A stretch of DNA of 50,743 nt. Origin: an uncultured Oscillospiraceae bacterium. GTDB taxonomy: Bacteria; Bacillota; Clostridia; Oscillospirales; Oscillospiraceae. Of the stretch, positions 25,118 to 34,235 are shown one piece after another. Positions within the stretch are counted from its first letter, which is position 1. Each line of letters starts with the position of its first letter. The stretch covers positions 1-50,743 of the forward strand of contig CANRMY010000010.1 in the NCBI GenBank assembly GCA_947631845.1, given 5' to 3'. A program made the position numbers and the translations under genes. The notes under the pieces were generated by a model. It did not search any database. It had not been told where the DNA came from and was given only the letters and a program-made list of their open reading frames with translations.

Positions 25118-26866
25118 CTACATATGCAAATTCTGCGTATTATACAGGTTCGCGTAATCGCCGCCCAGGGCCAGCAGGTCCCGGTGGGCGCCCTGCTCGG
25201 TGATGACACCGTCCCGGATGACCAGGATCCGGTCGGCGGCCCGGACGGTGGAGAGCCGGTGGGCGATGATGAGGGTAGTGCGGCCCCGGGAGAGCTCGTC
25301 GAAGGCGTGCTGGATCCTGGCCTCCGTCACGGAGTCCAGGGCCGAGGTGGCCTCGTCCAGGATCAGCACCGGGGGATCCTTCAAAAAGATCCGGGCGATG
25401 GAGATCCGCTGCTTCTGCCCGCCGGACAGGAGGACGCCCCGCTCGCCCACAAAGGTGTCGAACCCCTGGGGCATAGCCATGATGTCGTCGTAGATCTCCG
25501 CCTGCCGCGCGGCCCGGGCCACCTCGTCATCCGTGGCGTCCGGCCGGCCGTAGCGGATGTTGTTCATGATGGAGTCGGCGAACAGGAACACGTCCTGCTG
25601 GACCACGCCGATGTTCCGGCGCAGGCTTTTCTGGGTCACGTCCCGCACGTCCAGCCCGTCCACTAAGATGGAGCCCTCCGTCACGTCGTAGAACCGGGGG
25701 ATCAGGGAACAGAGGGTGGTCTTGCCGCCGCCGGAGGGCCCCACCACCGCCACCGTCTCGCCGGGGGAGACGTGGAGCTCCACATGCCGCAAAACCGGCG
25801 TCTCGTCCCGCTCGTAGGAGAAGCTGACGTCGTTTACGTCGATCCGCCCGCGCACATCCCGCAGCTCCACGGCGTCCGGCTTATCGGCAAGCTCCGGCTC
25901 CACCCGCATAAGATCGGTGAACCGGGACAGGCCCGCCATGCCGTTGACCAGCATCTCGGAGAGGTTGGCCAGCTTGCGGATGGGGGCCACGAAGGTGGAG
26001 GTGTAGAGGGTGAAGGTGATCAGATCCCGGTAGTCCATCAACCCCTTCATAATGAGATAGCCGCCGTAGGCGATGACCGCCACGGGCATGATGGAGGTGA
26101 AAAACTCCAGGGAGCTTTGGAACACGCCCATAGCCTTATACTGGGCCTTTTTGGAGCCGCGAAACCGGTCGTTGGCCGCGTCGAAGCGGCTGTGCTCCGC
26201 CGTCTCATTGGCGAAGGCCTTGGCGGTGCGCATCCCCGAGAGGCTCGACTCGATGTCCGCGTTGATGGAGGCGGTGACGCGCTTCACGGCCCGGGAGGTG
26301 TCGCGCATACGCTTGCGGTTCAGGGTGGCCACCGCCAGGAAGATGGGGATCAGCACCAGCATCAGCAGGGCCAGACGCCACTGGATGGTGAACAGAATGG
26401 CGATGGCGCCCACCACGGTGACGGTGGAGATGAACACGTCCTCCGGCCCATGATGGGCAAGCTCGGTGATGTCGAAAAGCTCGCTGGTGAGCTGGCTCAT
26501 CAGGTGCCCGGTGCGGTTCTTGTCGAAAAAGCTGACGGGGAGCGTCTGGAGATGGGTAAAGAGGTCCTCCCGGATGTCCGCCTCCACCAGAATGCCGAAG
26601 GCGTGCCCCCAGTAGACCACCACATATTGGAGCAGCGCCCGGAGGAGGTAGGCCGCCACGATGACGCCGACAACGGCGAAAAACGCCCCGTAGAGATTAC
26701 CGGGGATCAGCTCGTAGAGGCACAGCCGCGAGGCGTAGGGGAAGAGCAGATCCACCAGGGCGATCAGCAGGGCGCAGACCATATCCAGGGCGAAAAGACC
26801 CATATGGGGCCTGAAATAGCTGATAAAAATACGGAAAAGCCCCCAGTTTTTAAAATCCTTCTTCAT
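25118..26866 (-). CDS. ABC transporter, fused permease/ATPase (MsbA/LmrA type exporter)
   Basis: A 582-residue half-transporter that would dimerise and export a lipid, peptide or drug. The N-terminal 320 residues form a six-helix type-IV transmembrane domain. The nucleotide-binding domain has Walker A GPSGGGKTT, Q-loop VVQQDVFLF, signature LLSGGQKQRISIARI, Walker B VLILDEATSALD and the H-loop IIAHRLSTVR. All catalytic residues are intact. There is no neighbouring second half-transporter, so a homodimer is likely. It is isolated by repeat clusters on both sides. Confidence 0.9.
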   Translation of the reverse strand: MKKDFKNWGLFRIFISYFRPHMGLFALDMVCALLIALVDLLFPYASRLCLYELIPGNLYGAFFAVVGVIVAAYLLRALLQYVVVYWGHAFGILVEADIREDLFTHLQTLPVSFFDKNRTGHLMSQLTSELFDITELAHHGPEDVFISTVTVVGAIAILFTIQWRLALLMLVLIPIFLAVATLNRKRMRDTSRAVKRVTASINADIESSLSGMRTAKAFANETAEHSRFDAANDRFRGSKKAQYKAMGVFQSSLEFFTSIMPVAVIAYGGYLIMKGLMDYRDLITFTLYTSTFVAPIRKLANLSEMLVNGMAGLSRFTDLMRVEPELADKPDAVELRDVRGRIDVNDVSFSYERDETPVLRHVELHVSPGETVAVVGPSGGGKTTLCSLIPRFYDVTEGSILVDGLDVRDVTQKSLRRNIGVVQQDVFLFADSIMNNIRYGRPDATDDEVARAARQAEIYDDIMAMPQGFDTFVGERGVLLSGGQKQRISIARIFLKDPPVLILDEATSALDSVTEARIQHAFDELSRGRTTLIIAHRLSTVRAADRILVIRDGVITEQGAHRDLLALGGDYANLYNTQNLHM

Positions 26867-26961
26867 AAAACCGCCCCCGGCTCAAAAATCGGGCATAAGT
26901 ATACCACCCCCGCCGCCGATTTGCAAGGGCTTGAATTGCGGAGTTGCCGGCGTTTTCCTTC

Positions 26962-27204
26962 CGTACGGGCCGCCGCCCACGGCGGCCCATGAATTTCCGT
27001 CGCATTTCGTACAACGCGCCCGTACGGGCCGGACACCCGGCCGGCCCGTGTATCGAATTCCCGAAAACCCATCGTACAACCTTGTAGGGGCCGCCGCCCA
27101 CGGCGGCCCACGAATTCCCGGCGCATTTCGTACAACGCGCCCGTACGGGCCGGACACCCGGCCGGCCCGTGTATCGAATTCCCGAATATCCAACCCCCAA
27201 CGTC
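26962..27204 (+). repeat. 121-bp tandem B-A repeat, two copies (cluster 8)
   Basis: B units at 26967-26988 and 27088-27109 alternate with A units at 27026-27047 and 27147-27168. B-to-A is 59 bases and A-to-B 62, giving an exact 121-base period. The gap 26867-27260 contains no gene. Confidence 0.9.
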
Positions 27205-27229
27205 GTACGGCCCGCCCCTGAAACGACAT

Positions 27230-27257
27230 AAAAAATCGCGGGCCGCTCGCGGCCCGC
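27230..27257 (-). terminator. terminator of the DUF3810-SLOG operon
   Basis: On minus, GCGGGCCG/CGGCCCGC (27257-27238, loop CGAG) is followed by GATTTTTTAT, directly after the stop of the SLOG gene. Confidence 0.8.
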
Positions 27258-27260
27258 CGT

Positions 27261-27782
27261 TTATTCCTCTTCTACGATTAGCTCGATGACCCGGACGCCG
27301 ATGCTCCTGGCGTACCGGACGGTCTGCTCCGTGCCCCCCGGCGCGCCGGTGCGGACGGCGATCAGCACCTGGCTGGAATCCACCATGTATTTATTCCGCC
27401 TCTGCATACAGCCGGGGGTGTACATCCGTGAGATCAGGGTTACGTGGTCGCACTGGTGGAGGATATAGTTATACCGCCGCCGCTCCTCCTGGCTCCAACC
27501 GCGTGTCTGCGTCTCGCAGGGGACGGCGGCCTCCAGGGTGACGCCCTGGTACTCGTCCCGCAGTGTGAGGACGGTCTCGGCAAAATAGAGGTCGCACCCC
27601 TTGGCCATCCCACAGATGAACCGCCTGGCTCCGGCCCGGTAGACGCGCCGGACGGCGTCCTCCAGGCGCTGCTTCAGCTCCACACAGCGCCCGTCCCGCT
27701 CGTCGTCCCCCCAGGGCAGCTTCTCCGGGCGGTTCCCGGTGAAGGAGCAGACCTCGATATTCTCCAAAAACAGCTGATCCAC
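27261..27782 (-). CDS. SLOG-family protein (DUF1273, YpsA-like)
   Basis: A 173-residue protein of the SMF/DprA-LOG superfamily, which binds nucleotides or their derivatives. Visible signatures are CSFTGNRPEKLPWG at the N-terminus, FICGMAKGCDLYFAE and the C-terminal VDSSQVLIAVRTGAPGGTEQTVRYA. B. subtilis YpsA affects cell division; the ligand is unknown. The GTG at 27782 is preferred because GGGAGG lies eight bases upstream; a TTG at 27800 in frame is possible. It follows the ROK kinase gene by 24 bases and ends at a strong terminator. Confidence 0.8.
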   Translation of the reverse strand: MDQLFLENIEVCSFTGNRPEKLPWGDDERDGRCVELKQRLEDAVRRVYRAGARRFICGMAKGCDLYFAETVLTLRDEYQGVTLEAAVPCETQTRGWSQEERRRYNYILHQCDHVTLISRMYTPGCMQRRNKYMVDSSQVLIAVRTGAPGGTEQTVRYARSIGVRVIELIVEEE

Positions 27783-27806
27783 CGCGTCCGCCTCCCGCAA
27801 ATGCGT

Positions 27807-28736
27807 TTACAGAAGATTCGCCATACACCCGTACATGCCGGCGTCGTTTCCCAGGGCCGCCAGGACGATGGGCGTATCCTTGCAGGCGTTGAAGGCGTAC
27901 CGGCGGTAGCGCTCGGCGGTCATGTCCAGCAGCGGCTGGCCCGCCCGGGACACGCCCCCGCCGATGACCACCACCTCCGGGTCCACGGTGGCGGTGACGG
28001 CGGCCAGACCCCTGGCCAGGATGTCGCAGAATTTCCCGGCCACCCGCAGCGCCAGGGCGTCCCCGGTCTTGACCGCGTCCCAGACGGCCCGGGCGTCCAC
28101 CTTCCGGGCGGAGCGCAGGGTGGAGGGCTCGTCGGAGCCGGCCAGCGCGTCCATAGCCAGACGGGCGCAGCCGGTGGCGGAGGCGTACTGCTCCAGGCAC
28201 CCCCGGTTGCCGCAGCCGCACAGGCGCGTCTCCGTGGGATCCATGGGGATGTGGCCGATCTCGCCGCCGGCCCTGTGGGCCCCCCGGAGGCACTTGCCGT
28301 CCAGGATGATGCCCCCGCCCACGCCGGTGCCCAGGGTGACAAAGACAAGGCTGTGATACCCCTTGCCGCCGCCCTGCCAGTATTCGCCCATGGCGGCAGT
28401 GTTGGCGTCGTTGTCGCCCACCCAGCGCAGACCCGTTATCTCCTGAAGTGGCCCCAGGAGCGGGAAGCGCTTCCAGCCCAGATTCACCGCGTCGGCGGAG
28501 CCGTCGGGCCAGAGCTGGCCGGGCACGCCGATGCCGGCGCCCAGATAGTCCTCCTTGGCAAAGCTGTGCTTGTTCATGTCCGCCAAAACGGCCCTTCCGA
28601 TGTCCGTGGGGATGTTCACGCCGCCGTTTGTGGTGTCGGTATCGATCTCCCACTTGTCCAGAAGCGCCCCGTCCTCCGCGAAAAGGCCCATTTTGACGGT
28701 GGTGCCGCCCAGATCCACGCCGTAACCGTATTTCAT
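27807..28736 (-). CDS. ROK-family sugar kinase, probably glucokinase
   Basis: The 309-residue protein phosphorylates a hexose, most likely glucose, with ATP. It has the phosphate loop GVDLGGTTVK, the catalytic aspartate in VGDNDANTA (Asp110), the GTGVGGG loop and the ROK zinc site made by GGEIGH (His162) and CGCGNRGCLEQ (Cys173, Cys175, Cys180). The normal length and lack of an N-terminal HTH exclude the ROK repressor class. It is third in the DUF3810-DUF6873-ROK-SLOG operon. Confidence 0.88.
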   Translation of the reverse strand: MKYGYGVDLGGTTVKMGLFAEDGALLDKWEIDTDTTNGGVNIPTDIGRAVLADMNKHSFAKEDYLGAGIGVPGQLWPDGSADAVNLGWKRFPLLGPLQEITGLRWVGDNDANTAAMGEYWQGGGKGYHSLVFVTLGTGVGGGIILDGKCLRGAHRAGGEIGHIPMDPTETRLCGCGNRGCLEQYASATGCARLAMDALAGSDEPSTLRSARKVDARAVWDAVKTGDALALRVAGKFCDILARGLAAVTATVDPEVVVIGGGVSRAGQPLLDMTAERYRRYAFNACKDTPIVLAALGNDAGMYGCMANLL

Positions 28737-28760
28737 AGATAATTCTCCCTTTTCTGTAGA

Positions 28761-29408
28761 TTATGCTTCTTCTATGACGGAGCCGATGTCCGTCAGGGGA
28801 AAGCCCGGAAAATACCGTACCTCCAGCCCCCTGGAGGCGATGAACGCCCGAATGGCCGGCGCGTCCGGGTGAGCGGACAGGTCGCCGTTGAAGACGACGG
28901 TATCGCCCACGCGCCCCGCCGCGCCGCCGAAAAAGCCCGTATCAAAGCCGGGCAGGCGGACGCCGCCCTCCCGGATCTTCAGCACGGAGAGGGCCGGGAG
29001 CTCCTTCAGCGCCGCGTAAAGGCCGGGGTCGGCGGTGATGAGGCTCCCCTCGTCCACGGGCAGGCAGGAACACCGGGTATAGCCCTGGCGGACGTTGACC
29101 GCCCGGAAGCCGCGCTCACGGCAGTATTGCAGGATCACGGGGGCGGTGACGTCAAGACGGTGGATCAAAAAACCGTCCAGAACAACGGCGCAGAAGGCGG
29201 CGTTGTCCGGGTAAGCGGGGGAGCGGGGAGGCTCGTTTCTAAAAAGCACCGGCCCGCGAAGCCCCATTTGGCACATCCGAAGATCTGTATGCGCCTCCAC
29301 ACCGGGGCCGTACCGGGGATCGTCCCGGGTCAGCACCACCGTGTGACGCCGGGACAGGAACTCGATCAGCGGCTCTCCCGCCGCCCGGGAGAGATAGACG
29401 CGGCTCAT
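28761..29408 (-). CDS. DUF6873-like protein of unknown function
   Basis: A 215-residue soluble protein. It resembles the DUF6873 GME-fold proteins of clostridia, which share a fold with arginine-modifying enzymes; this match is from memory of the motif VNVRQGYTRCSC. Other visible stretches are VLTRDDPRYGPGVEAH and FFGGAAGRVGDTVVFNGDLSAHPD. Cysteines in RCSCLPVDE and an Asp/His cluster near the C-terminus could be functional, but no reaction can be assigned. The ATG overlaps the DUF3810 stop (ATGA), so the two are translationally coupled. Confidence 0.65.
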   Translation of the reverse strand: MSRVYLSRAAGEPLIEFLSRRHTVVLTRDDPRYGPGVEAHTDLRMCQMGLRGPVLFRNEPPRSPAYPDNAAFCAVVLDGFLIHRLDVTAPVILQYCRERGFRAVNVRQGYTRCSCLPVDEGSLITADPGLYAALKELPALSVLKIREGGVRLPGFDTGFFGGAAGRVGDTVVFNGDLSAHPDAPAIRAFIASRGLEVRYFPGFPLTDIGSVIEEA

Positions 29409-30529
29409 TCCGCCGTCCCGCCGGCGTGGGCCATATCGGCGTAATATTCCACCAGTAGATCCACGCAGGCCCCGTAGGAGCGGATGCCCAACTCCTGGCC
29501 CTGGGCCTTCAGGTAGCCGTCGTAGACCTTGGAGCTGACCTCCTCCACCTTGCCCTCGAACTGCTGCCAGTAGGCGTGGTTGTCGTTCCAGTCCGTGCGC
29601 ATCTCGTCGCTCATCAGCGGGACAAGCTCCCGCCAGAGCTTGGCGTCCGCGGCGGCCAGGGCGTTGGCCAGATGGACAGAGCCGGCCAGAAGCCCGGAGT
29701 AGACGTACACCGGGTCGCCGGAGGCGATGGCGGCGGCGATGCCCACAAAATTGGCCTCCTGCTCGGCGTAGACGCCCTTCTGGTGGGCCAGCTCATGGCA
29801 GATGGTCTGGGGAATGAACGGGCCGGGGGATTCGATGTTGATGTTGGACTCCCCGGAGAAGGGGAAGTAGACCCCGGTGAAGCCCATCCAGGAGGAGATA
29901 CGGCTCGTCAGATACATCTTCTTGGGCACACGGGACCTGGCGGACAGGAAGGGAAATTCGGAATTCAGGTTTTCATATATGTATTTGGAACTCCCCAGAT
30001 ACCCGTCCAGCTCCTCCGCCCAGTGGAGATCGCCGTCCCGCTTGACCTCCTTGGCGTATTGGGCGGCGCTTTGGACGAAATATTTCGTTACGACGTACAG
30101 ATCCTCCGTCTCCACCGGCCCCGCCTCCAGGCCGCTCCGCTCGGAGAAGGAGTCGGAGCGGTAGTCGATGGCGAAGCACCAGAGGAAGAAGACGAGGAGG
30201 TAGGCGATCACCAGCAGAAAGACGCCGGTGCGGCGCAGGGCCAGCCGCAGGCCGTCCTCCCGGCGGACAGCCAGCGCCACCGTGCGGATGTTCCAGATCA
30301 GGATAAAGAGGAAGGCGGCTATGTACTCCAGCTCCATGACGGAGAGAGGGATGACGCCAAAGACCGTCCCCAGCAGCGCCTTCACCGGCCGGGAGAACCA
30401 GACGGTGACAAAATTGGCAAAGCCCCGCAAAGGGGAGAGCAGGAGAAAGAGGAGCGCCAGCGCAACGGGCGCCGCCACGGCGGCGATCACGCCAAGACGG
30501 GACTTTTTCTTTGTCTTTACGGTTTCCAT
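29405..30529 (-). CDS. DUF3810 membrane protein with HExxH metalloprotease motif
   Basis: The 374 residues comprise three hydrophobic helices (about 12-32, 62-85, 103-121) and a large domain carrying HELAH (245-249), then GVYAEQEANF, where a glutamate may be the third metal ligand. This is the DUF3810 arrangement and looks like a membrane-anchored zinc peptidase. No substrate is known. It is the first gene of a four-gene operon on minus and has a candidate promoter. Confidence 0.75.
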   Translation of the reverse strand: METVKTKKKSRLGVIAAVAAPVALALLFLLLSPLRGFANFVTVWFSRPVKALLGTVFGVIPLSVMELEYIAAFLFILIWNIRTVALAVRREDGLRLALRRTGVFLLVIAYLLVFFLWCFAIDYRSDSFSERSGLEAGPVETEDLYVVTKYFVQSAAQYAKEVKRDGDLHWAEELDGYLGSSKYIYENLNSEFPFLSARSRVPKKMYLTSRISSWMGFTGVYFPFSGESNINIESPGPFIPQTICHELAHQKGVYAEQEANFVGIAAAIASGDPVYVYSGLLAGSVHLANALAAADAKLWRELVPLMSDEMRTDWNDNHAYWQQFEGKVEEVSSKVYDGYLKAQGQELGIRSYGACVDLLVEYYADMAHAGGTAE

Positions 30530-30555
30530 GGGCGCGCCTCCTTAGCCTTTTCTCC

Positions 30556-30584
30556 ATTCTATCACAGTTGGGCAAAATTTTAAA
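30556..30584 (-). promoter_or_regulatory. promoter of the DUF3810 operon
   Basis: On minus, TTTAAA (30584-30579) and TAGAAT (30561-30556) are 17 bases apart, shortly before the GGAGG of the DUF3810 gene. Confidence 0.5.
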
Positions 30585-30628
30585 CAGGTTTTTTTATCAC
30601 AAAAGGACTTTCATCTTTTTCCTGAATG

Positions 30629-30637
30629 TGCTATAAT
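30629..30637 (+). promoter_or_regulatory. extended -10 promoter of the deacetylase gene
   Basis: TGCTATAAT (30629-30637) is an extended -10 (TGn plus perfect TATAAT). No good -35 is seen. Transcription would begin near 30644 and run 55 bases to the ATG. Confidence 0.6.
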
Positions 30638-30698
30638 CTTTTCCAGACCGTTCGACATTTTTCGACCGTTACTACTGTTACTGAGCGGGGGACTGGAA

Positions 30699-32831
30699 AT
30701 GAAAAAATGCGTATCTTTGATAGCGGCTATACTGGCGGCGGCTCTGCTTTCGGGGGCCGCCCTGCTGGCGGGGTGGAAGCCGCGCGCGGACGCGGCGGGG
30801 GAGCTTCTCCCACCCGAGACCGCCGGCGAGTCCCTCCCGACAGCTCCGGGAGACGTGGATACGGCGGACGCGTCCATGCCCGTCCCGGGCGAGGAGCCTC
30901 CGGCGGACACGACCGAGCCCGCCCCCGGTGAGGAGCCCCCGGCGGACAGCGACGGCATGACCGAGGAGGCCGCCAAACGCCTGCATATCCTGGGCGTCAT
31001 GAGCGGCGTGGGGAGGAACCCCGACGGGACCGTGGATTTCGCCCTGGACAAGCCCATTACCCGGCAGGAGGCCGTGACCCTGATCGCCCGGGCCGCCGGC
31101 TACGATCAGGCCGGAGCCGATATGGATTTCCCGCACCCCTTTACCGACGTCAGCGATTTTGCCCAAGGGAGCGTGGGCTTCGCCTACCGGAAGGGCATCA
31201 CCAACGGCGTGTCCAAGACCTCCTTCAACGCCGCGGCCCCCATGACCGGCCGGGAGCTGGTCACCTTTATGCTCCGGGCCCTGGGGTACGGGGACGACTT
31301 CGTATGGAGCGACGCCTGCGCCTTCTCCGACAGCGTGGGCCTTACGGACGGGGAGCTGGGCCAGGGCCTCGAGACGGTGACCCGGGGCGACGCGGCCGCG
31401 ATCGTTTGGAAGCTCCTGACCACCGCGCCCAAGGGCCTTGAAAAAAATTACCTGTCGCGCCTGGTGGAGACGGGCGCGTTGACGCGGGAGACGGTGGCGG
31501 AGGCGGGCCTGGAAAGCGCCCTGTATCCGAACCTCCCCGCCTCCGCTGACGCCGGAACGCTGTCGGAGTCGTATAAAAACAGCCTCGTCACCCTCACGGC
31601 CAGGGATATCCTGCTGAAAATCACCGGCACCGCCCACGGCACGGTGCTGGTCCCCGGCGTGGCGGCCGCCCCCCTGGACGCGGTGAAGGGGAGTATGTAC
31701 ATGACTCTGACGGACAGCGCCGGAAGCCCCCTGACGTTCACCGGGATCCTGGGCCGGGACGAGGCGCGGGGCCTCGTCTATCTGGGCTATGCCGTCCCGT
31801 CGGAGGGCGCAGTCCCCGCGCCCCTCTACGCCTCCGTGGCCCCCGGAGCGGGGGAGGAGAACGGCGGCGAGCCCACGGAGGACGCCGCCTCCGGATCGCC
31901 GGAGGACACCGCCGGGGATACGTCCGCCACCACGACCGTGGATACGTCCACGGAAGACGCTCCCGCCCCCGGGGACAGCGTCGACGAGCTTCTTTACGCC
32001 GTGTCCGATACGGCGGTGGCCTTCGCCCGTGGGGAGGCGCTGTGCGCCCGCGACGCGGCCATCATCACCGACCACGAGGGGACGCTTTTGGGTATTTGCA
32101 CAAAGGCCGGGGTCTGGAGGCCGGAGGTGGAATTGGGCGCGGCCCTGGGCCTCTACGAATATACGGCCGCCAACTGGCCGGAGCTTCTGCCGCCGGTGTC
32201 CCCCCGGGGCGTGGACCCCACCAAGCCCATGACGGCTGTCACCTACGACGACGGCCCCAACGCCACATATACGCCCATGCTGCTGGATATCCTGGAGCAG
32301 CACGGCGCGGTCGCCACCTTCTTTGAGGTGGGATACCGGGTGGAGAGATGGCCCCAGTTCATCCCCCGGATGGAGGCCATGCACTGCGAGGTGGCCAACC
32401 ACACCTGGGATCACGCCGCCCTGAGACGGCTCAGCCGCGAGGGTGTGATGAGCCAGGTCCAGCGCACAGATGCGGTCATCGAGGCGGTCACCGGCCACAA
32501 GGTCAACCTGATGCGCTGTCCCGGCGGCAACTCCAACGCCACAGTGGCGGGAGCCGTGGGACACCCCATCATCTATTGGACCATCGACACCCGCGATTGG
32601 GAGGTCCGGGTCGCCTCCAACGTCATCGCCCATGTGAAAAACGACGCCGATCTGGACGGCGATATCATCCTGATGCACTCCAATTACGCCTCCACCGTGG
32701 AGGCGTCCAGGACCATCATCCCGTACATCCTGAATAAGGGCTATCAGACGGTCACCGTCACCGAGCTTGCCTTCTTCCGCGGCGTGGAGCTCCAAAACGG
32801 CGTGACCTACAAGAAATTCCCCCCGAAATGA
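30699..32831 (+). CDS. secreted S-layer-homology polysaccharide deacetylase
   Basis: The 710-residue exported protein has a signal peptide (about 1-32), a Pro/Glu/Ala-rich linker with an imperfect PGEEPPAD repeat (about 62-83), two or three SLH-like modules (about 88-245) for wall attachment, a spacer domain with a Thr/Ser/Asp-rich stretch, and a C-terminal NodB/CE4 deacetylase. Deacetylase motifs are complete: TYDDGPN (Asp517, Asp518), NHTWDH (His568, His572), RCPGGNSN, DTRDW and ILMHS. It probably removes acetyl groups from peptidoglycan or another wall glycan. GGGGGA precedes the ATG. Confidence 0.88.
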   Translation: MKKCVSLIAAILAAALLSGAALLAGWKPRADAAGELLPPETAGESLPTAPGDVDTADASMPVPGEEPPADTTEPAPGEEPPADSDGMTEEAAKRLHILGVMSGVGRNPDGTVDFALDKPITRQEAVTLIARAAGYDQAGADMDFPHPFTDVSDFAQGSVGFAYRKGITNGVSKTSFNAAAPMTGRELVTFMLRALGYGDDFVWSDACAFSDSVGLTDGELGQGLETVTRGDAAAIVWKLLTTAPKGLEKNYLSRLVETGALTRETVAEAGLESALYPNLPASADAGTLSESYKNSLVTLTARDILLKITGTAHGTVLVPGVAAAPLDAVKGSMYMTLTDSAGSPLTFTGILGRDEARGLVYLGYAVPSEGAVPAPLYASVAPGAGEENGGEPTEDAASGSPEDTAGDTSATTTVDTSTEDAPAPGDSVDELLYAVSDTAVAFARGEALCARDAAIITDHEGTLLGICTKAGVWRPEVELGAALGLYEYTAANWPELLPPVSPRGVDPTKPMTAVTYDDGPNATYTPMLLDILEQHGAVATFFEVGYRVERWPQFIPRMEAMHCEVANHTWDHAALRRLSREGVMSQVQRTDAVIEAVTGHKVNLMRCPGGNSNATVAGAVGHPIIYWTIDTRDWEVRVASNVIAHVKNDADLDGDIILMHSNYASTVEASRTIIPYILNKGYQTVTVTELAFFRGVELQNGVTYKKFPPK

Positions 32832-33160
32832 CCCGATAAATATTTGTTGTTTTTCCCGTACGGGCCGGACACCGGCCGGCCCGTCAGTCGAATTCCCGAA
32901 AAATTTCGTTCTTCGCCGTACGGGCTGCCTCTTTTGGCGGCCCGTTTTTTTCAATGGCGGCGGAGCCGCAACCTTTTTTAACGTCGGTGCGTGTGAAATT
33001 CGATAGTGCGTCGGGCCGGCCGGGTGTCCGGCCCCTACGGATTCGTTATACGAAATGCGCCAGAAATTCGTGGGCCGCCGAGGGTGGCGGCCCGTACGGT
33101 ATTGATTAAAAATCCGGCGGTTGACTAAGACGGGCGGCCGGGGACGGCCGCCCCGACGGC
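32832..33160. repeat. palindromic repeat cluster 9
   Basis: Units: A plus (32862-32882), B plus (32922-32943), hairpin D minus (about 32940-32990), A minus (33013-33034), B minus (33072-33093) and a related hairpin GGGCGGCCG/CGGCCGCCC (33132-33153). A-minus to B-minus spacing is again 59 bases. No gene is present between 32832 and 33217. Confidence 0.85.
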
Positions 33161-33165
33161 CCCAT

Positions 33166-33199
33166 AAAAAATGACCACCCGGGCGGGTGGTCATTTTTT
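33166..33199. terminator. bidirectional terminator
   Basis: AAAAAATGACCACCC and GGGTGGTCATTTTTT form a perfect 15-bp stem with loop GGGC and T-runs on both strands. It lies 18 bases beyond the stop of the GGGtGRT gene. Confidence 0.9.
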
Positions 33200-33217
33200 A
33201 ACACTTTGAAAGGGGAT

Positions 33218-34219
33218 TTACTTATTCAGCGCCTCGTTGACGGCAACGGCGACGGCCACGGTAGCGCCGACCATGGGGTTGTTGCCCATGCCCAGGAAGC
33301 CCATCATCTCCACGTGAGCGGGGACGGAGCTGGAGCCGGCGAACTGGGCGTCGGAGTGCATACGGCCCATGGTGTCGGTCATGCCGTAGCTGGCGGGGCC
33401 GGCGGCCATGTTGTCCGGGTGCAGCGTGCGGCCCGTGCCGCCGCCGGAGGCCACGGAGAAATACTTCTTGCCCTGCTCCACGCACTCCTTCTTGTAGGTG
33501 CCGGCCACAGGATGCTGGAAGCGGGTGGGGTTGGTGGAGTTGCCGGTGATGGAAACGTCCACGCCCTCCTTGTGCATGATGGCCACGCCCTCGCGCACGT
33601 CGTCGGCGCCGTAGCAGCGCACGGCGGCCCGCTCGCCCTTGGAGTAAGGGATCTCCCTGACGATCTTCAGCTCGCCGGTGAAATAGTCGAACTGTGTCTG
33701 CACATAGGTAAAGCCGTTGATGCGGCTGATGATCTGGGCGGCGTCCTTGCCCAGACCGTTGAGGATGACGCGCAGGGGGGTCTTGCGGGCCTTGTTGGCG
33801 TTGCGGGCGATACCGATGGCGCCCTCGGCGGCGGCGAAGGACTCGTGGCCGGCCAGGAAGGCGAAGCACTTGGTGTCGTCCCGGAGGAGCATGGCGCCCA
33901 GGTTGCCGTGGCCCAGGCCCACCTTGCGGTCGTCGGCCACGGAGCCCTTGATGCAGAAGGACTGCAGGCCGATGCCGATGACCTCGGCGGCCTCGGCGGC
34001 GGACTTGACGCCGCGCTTTAAGGCGATGGCCGCGCCCACGGTGTAGGCCCAGCAGGCGTTCTCAAAGCAGATGGGCTGGATGCCGCGCACGATGCCGTAG
34101 GCGTCCACGCCGGCGTCGTCGCAGATCTTCTTAGCTTCCTCTAAGGAAGCGATGCCGTTTTCGTTCAGGACGGCATTGACGTTGTCTATTCTTCTCTCGT
34201 AGCTTTCAAAAAGAGCCAT
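33218..34219 (-). CDS. GGGtGRT protein (uncharacterised, Fe-S scaffold partner)
   Basis: The 333-residue protein carries the namesake segment GGGTGRTLHPDN in its C-terminal third. Other visible segments are GHGNLGAMLLRDDTKCFAFLA and NSTNPTRFQHPVAG. Its function is unknown; in clostridia it is found with an iron-sulphur scaffold-like gene, as here. The ATG at 34219 follows GAAGGAGG by eight bases; the frame extends upstream to 34270 but without a ribosome site. It is 16 bases behind the scaffold gene and shares its promoter. Confidence 0.85.
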   Translation of the reverse strand: MALFESYERRIDNVNAVLNENGIASLEEAKKICDDAGVDAYGIVRGIQPICFENACWAYTVGAAIALKRGVKSAAEAAEVIGIGLQSFCIKGSVADDRKVGLGHGNLGAMLLRDDTKCFAFLAGHESFAAAEGAIGIARNANKARKTPLRVILNGLGKDAAQIISRINGFTYVQTQFDYFTGELKIVREIPYSKGERAAVRCYGADDVREGVAIMHKEGVDVSITGNSTNPTRFQHPVAGTYKKECVEQGKKYFSVASGGGTGRTLHPDNMAAGPASYGMTDTMGRMHSDAQFAGSSSVPAHVEMMGFLGMGNNPMVGATVAVAVAVNEALNK

Positions 34220-34235
34220 TATTCCGTCCTCCTTC

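Noticed and set aside
24711-27204. Tandem arrays as possible CRISPR
   Set aside because: Repeat periods are 121 and 184 bases, the intervening sequence is also repeated, and no cas genes are present.
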